DNA of 23,338 nt from Cocleimonas sp. (lineage in GTDB: Bacteria > Pseudomonadota > Gammaproteobacteria > Thiotrichales > Thiotrichaceae), in assembly GCA_023146675.1 (NCBI GenBank), contig JAGLBQ010000023.1, positions 1 to 23,338 on the forward strand. Reading direction: 5' to 3'. The notes under the pieces were generated by a model. The model searched no databases and was not told the DNA's origin. It saw only the letters and a list, made by a program, of their open reading frames with translations. Shown one piece after another: positions 22,914 to 23,338 of this stretch (within the stretch, counting starts at the first letter, position 1; every line of letters begins with the position of its first letter). Both the position numbers and the translations under genes were made by a program.

Positions 22914-23338
22914 ATGTCAATCATTAATATGGCTGATCTTGATCTATCAGGCAAACGTGTTCTAATTCGTCAGGATCTTAATGTTCCAATCAAAGACGGC
23001 AAAGTAACATCCGACAAACGTATTCGTGCCTCACTGCCTTCCATTGAAATCTTGGTTAAAGCAGGTGCTCAAGTGATGATTATGTCTCACTTAGGTCGCC
23101 CTACTGAAGGTTCTCCTGAAGATCAATTCTCACTAGCGCCTGTTGCTGCTCACATGAGTGGTTTACTAGGAACTGACGTTAAACTTATTAGTGATTACCT
23201 TGATAATTCACCTGAGCTAAACGATGGTGATGTGGTTTTATTAGAAAATGTACGTTTCAATAAAGGCGAAAAAGCCAATGATGAAGCGTTATCAAAGCAA
23301 TATGCTGCACTTTGTGATGTTTATGTTATGGATGCATT
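22914..23338 (+). CDS. pgk: Phosphoglycerate kinase, N-terminal part, cut by the right edge
   Basis: 141 codons from the ATG at 22914 to the edge, open throughout. It interconverts 3-phosphoglycerate plus ATP with 1,3-bisphosphoglycerate. N-terminal signature KRVLIRQDLNVPIKDGKV (residues 14-31; usually R.D.NVP), the substrate loop SHLGRPTEG (58-66), and VVLLENVRFNKGE (107-119), all standard. AAGGGG lies 6 bases before the ATG. It is downstream of gap on the same strand with a 205-base spacer full of hairpins. Confidence 0.97.
   Translation, partial: MSIINMADLDLSGKRVLIRQDLNVPIKDGKVTSDKRIRASLPSIEILVKAGAQVMIMSHLGRPTEGSPEDQFSLAPVAAHMSGLLGTDVKLISDYLDNSPELNDGDVVLLENVRFNKGEKANDEALSKQYAALCDVYVMDA

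Overview
The window looks like a piece of the chromosome of a low-GC gammaproteobacterium, probably a sulfur-oxidising chemolithoautotroph. The reasons are a stand-alone prokaryotic-type ATP sulfurylase (sat), a tkt-gapA-pgk run of the kind that feeds the Calvin cycle in autotrophs, and the classical gammaproteobacterial rsmI / lpoA / yraN locus. A Thiotrichales-like affiliation is my inference; there is no rRNA or other taxonomic marker here.

Layout. 1-495 (minus): the N-terminal part of an RTX-repeat protein that runs off the left edge. 735-2037 (plus): an exported HEXXH protein of unknown function and an FKBP lipoprotein. 2041-2838 (minus): an Rpn/PDDEXK-family protein, convergent with the FKBP gene. 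3036-4253 (minus): sat with a strong terminator. 4561-5292 (plus): rsmE. 5537-9058 (minus): an unknown four-helix membrane protein and aminopeptidase N. 9366-12082 (minus): the ATPase and double permease of a ferric-iron-type ABC importer, preceded by a promoter that overlaps a Fur-box-like sequence; no binding-protein gene is beside it. 12284-12727 (minus): a small unknown membrane protein. 12801-15338 (minus): a predicted membrane-embedded alpha/beta hydrolase followed directly by a cytochrome P450, closed by a terminator. 15598-16467 (minus): rsmI, divergent from lpoA (16778-18667, plus) and yraN. 19572 to the right edge (plus): tkt, gapA and the beginning of pgk.

How the parts work together. 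Sat can make ATP from APS and pyrophosphate at the end of sulfite oxidation, and tkt/gapA/pgk carry the reductive pentose phosphate flow, so energy and carbon metabolism are both represented. The iron importer would supply haem and Fe-S enzymes, including the P450. RsmE and RsmI modify 16S rRNA; LpoA stimulates peptidoglycan synthesis.

The most notable observations are: yraN lacks any ATG/GTG/TTG start ahead of its conserved N-terminus (an ATT is the best candidate); two copies of a GTTCCCAA...TTGGGAAC palindromic element lie 13.5 kb apart, one of them paired with a second large hairpin between gapA and pgk; the P450 is coupled to an unusual hydrolase with a transmembrane block inside its catalytic domain; the RTX repeats are basic and tryptophan-containing; and the tkt, gapA and pgk genes have strong Shine-Dalgarno sequences while most other genes have weak ones. 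I see no CRISPR array, tRNA, rRNA, intact insertion sequence or prophage.
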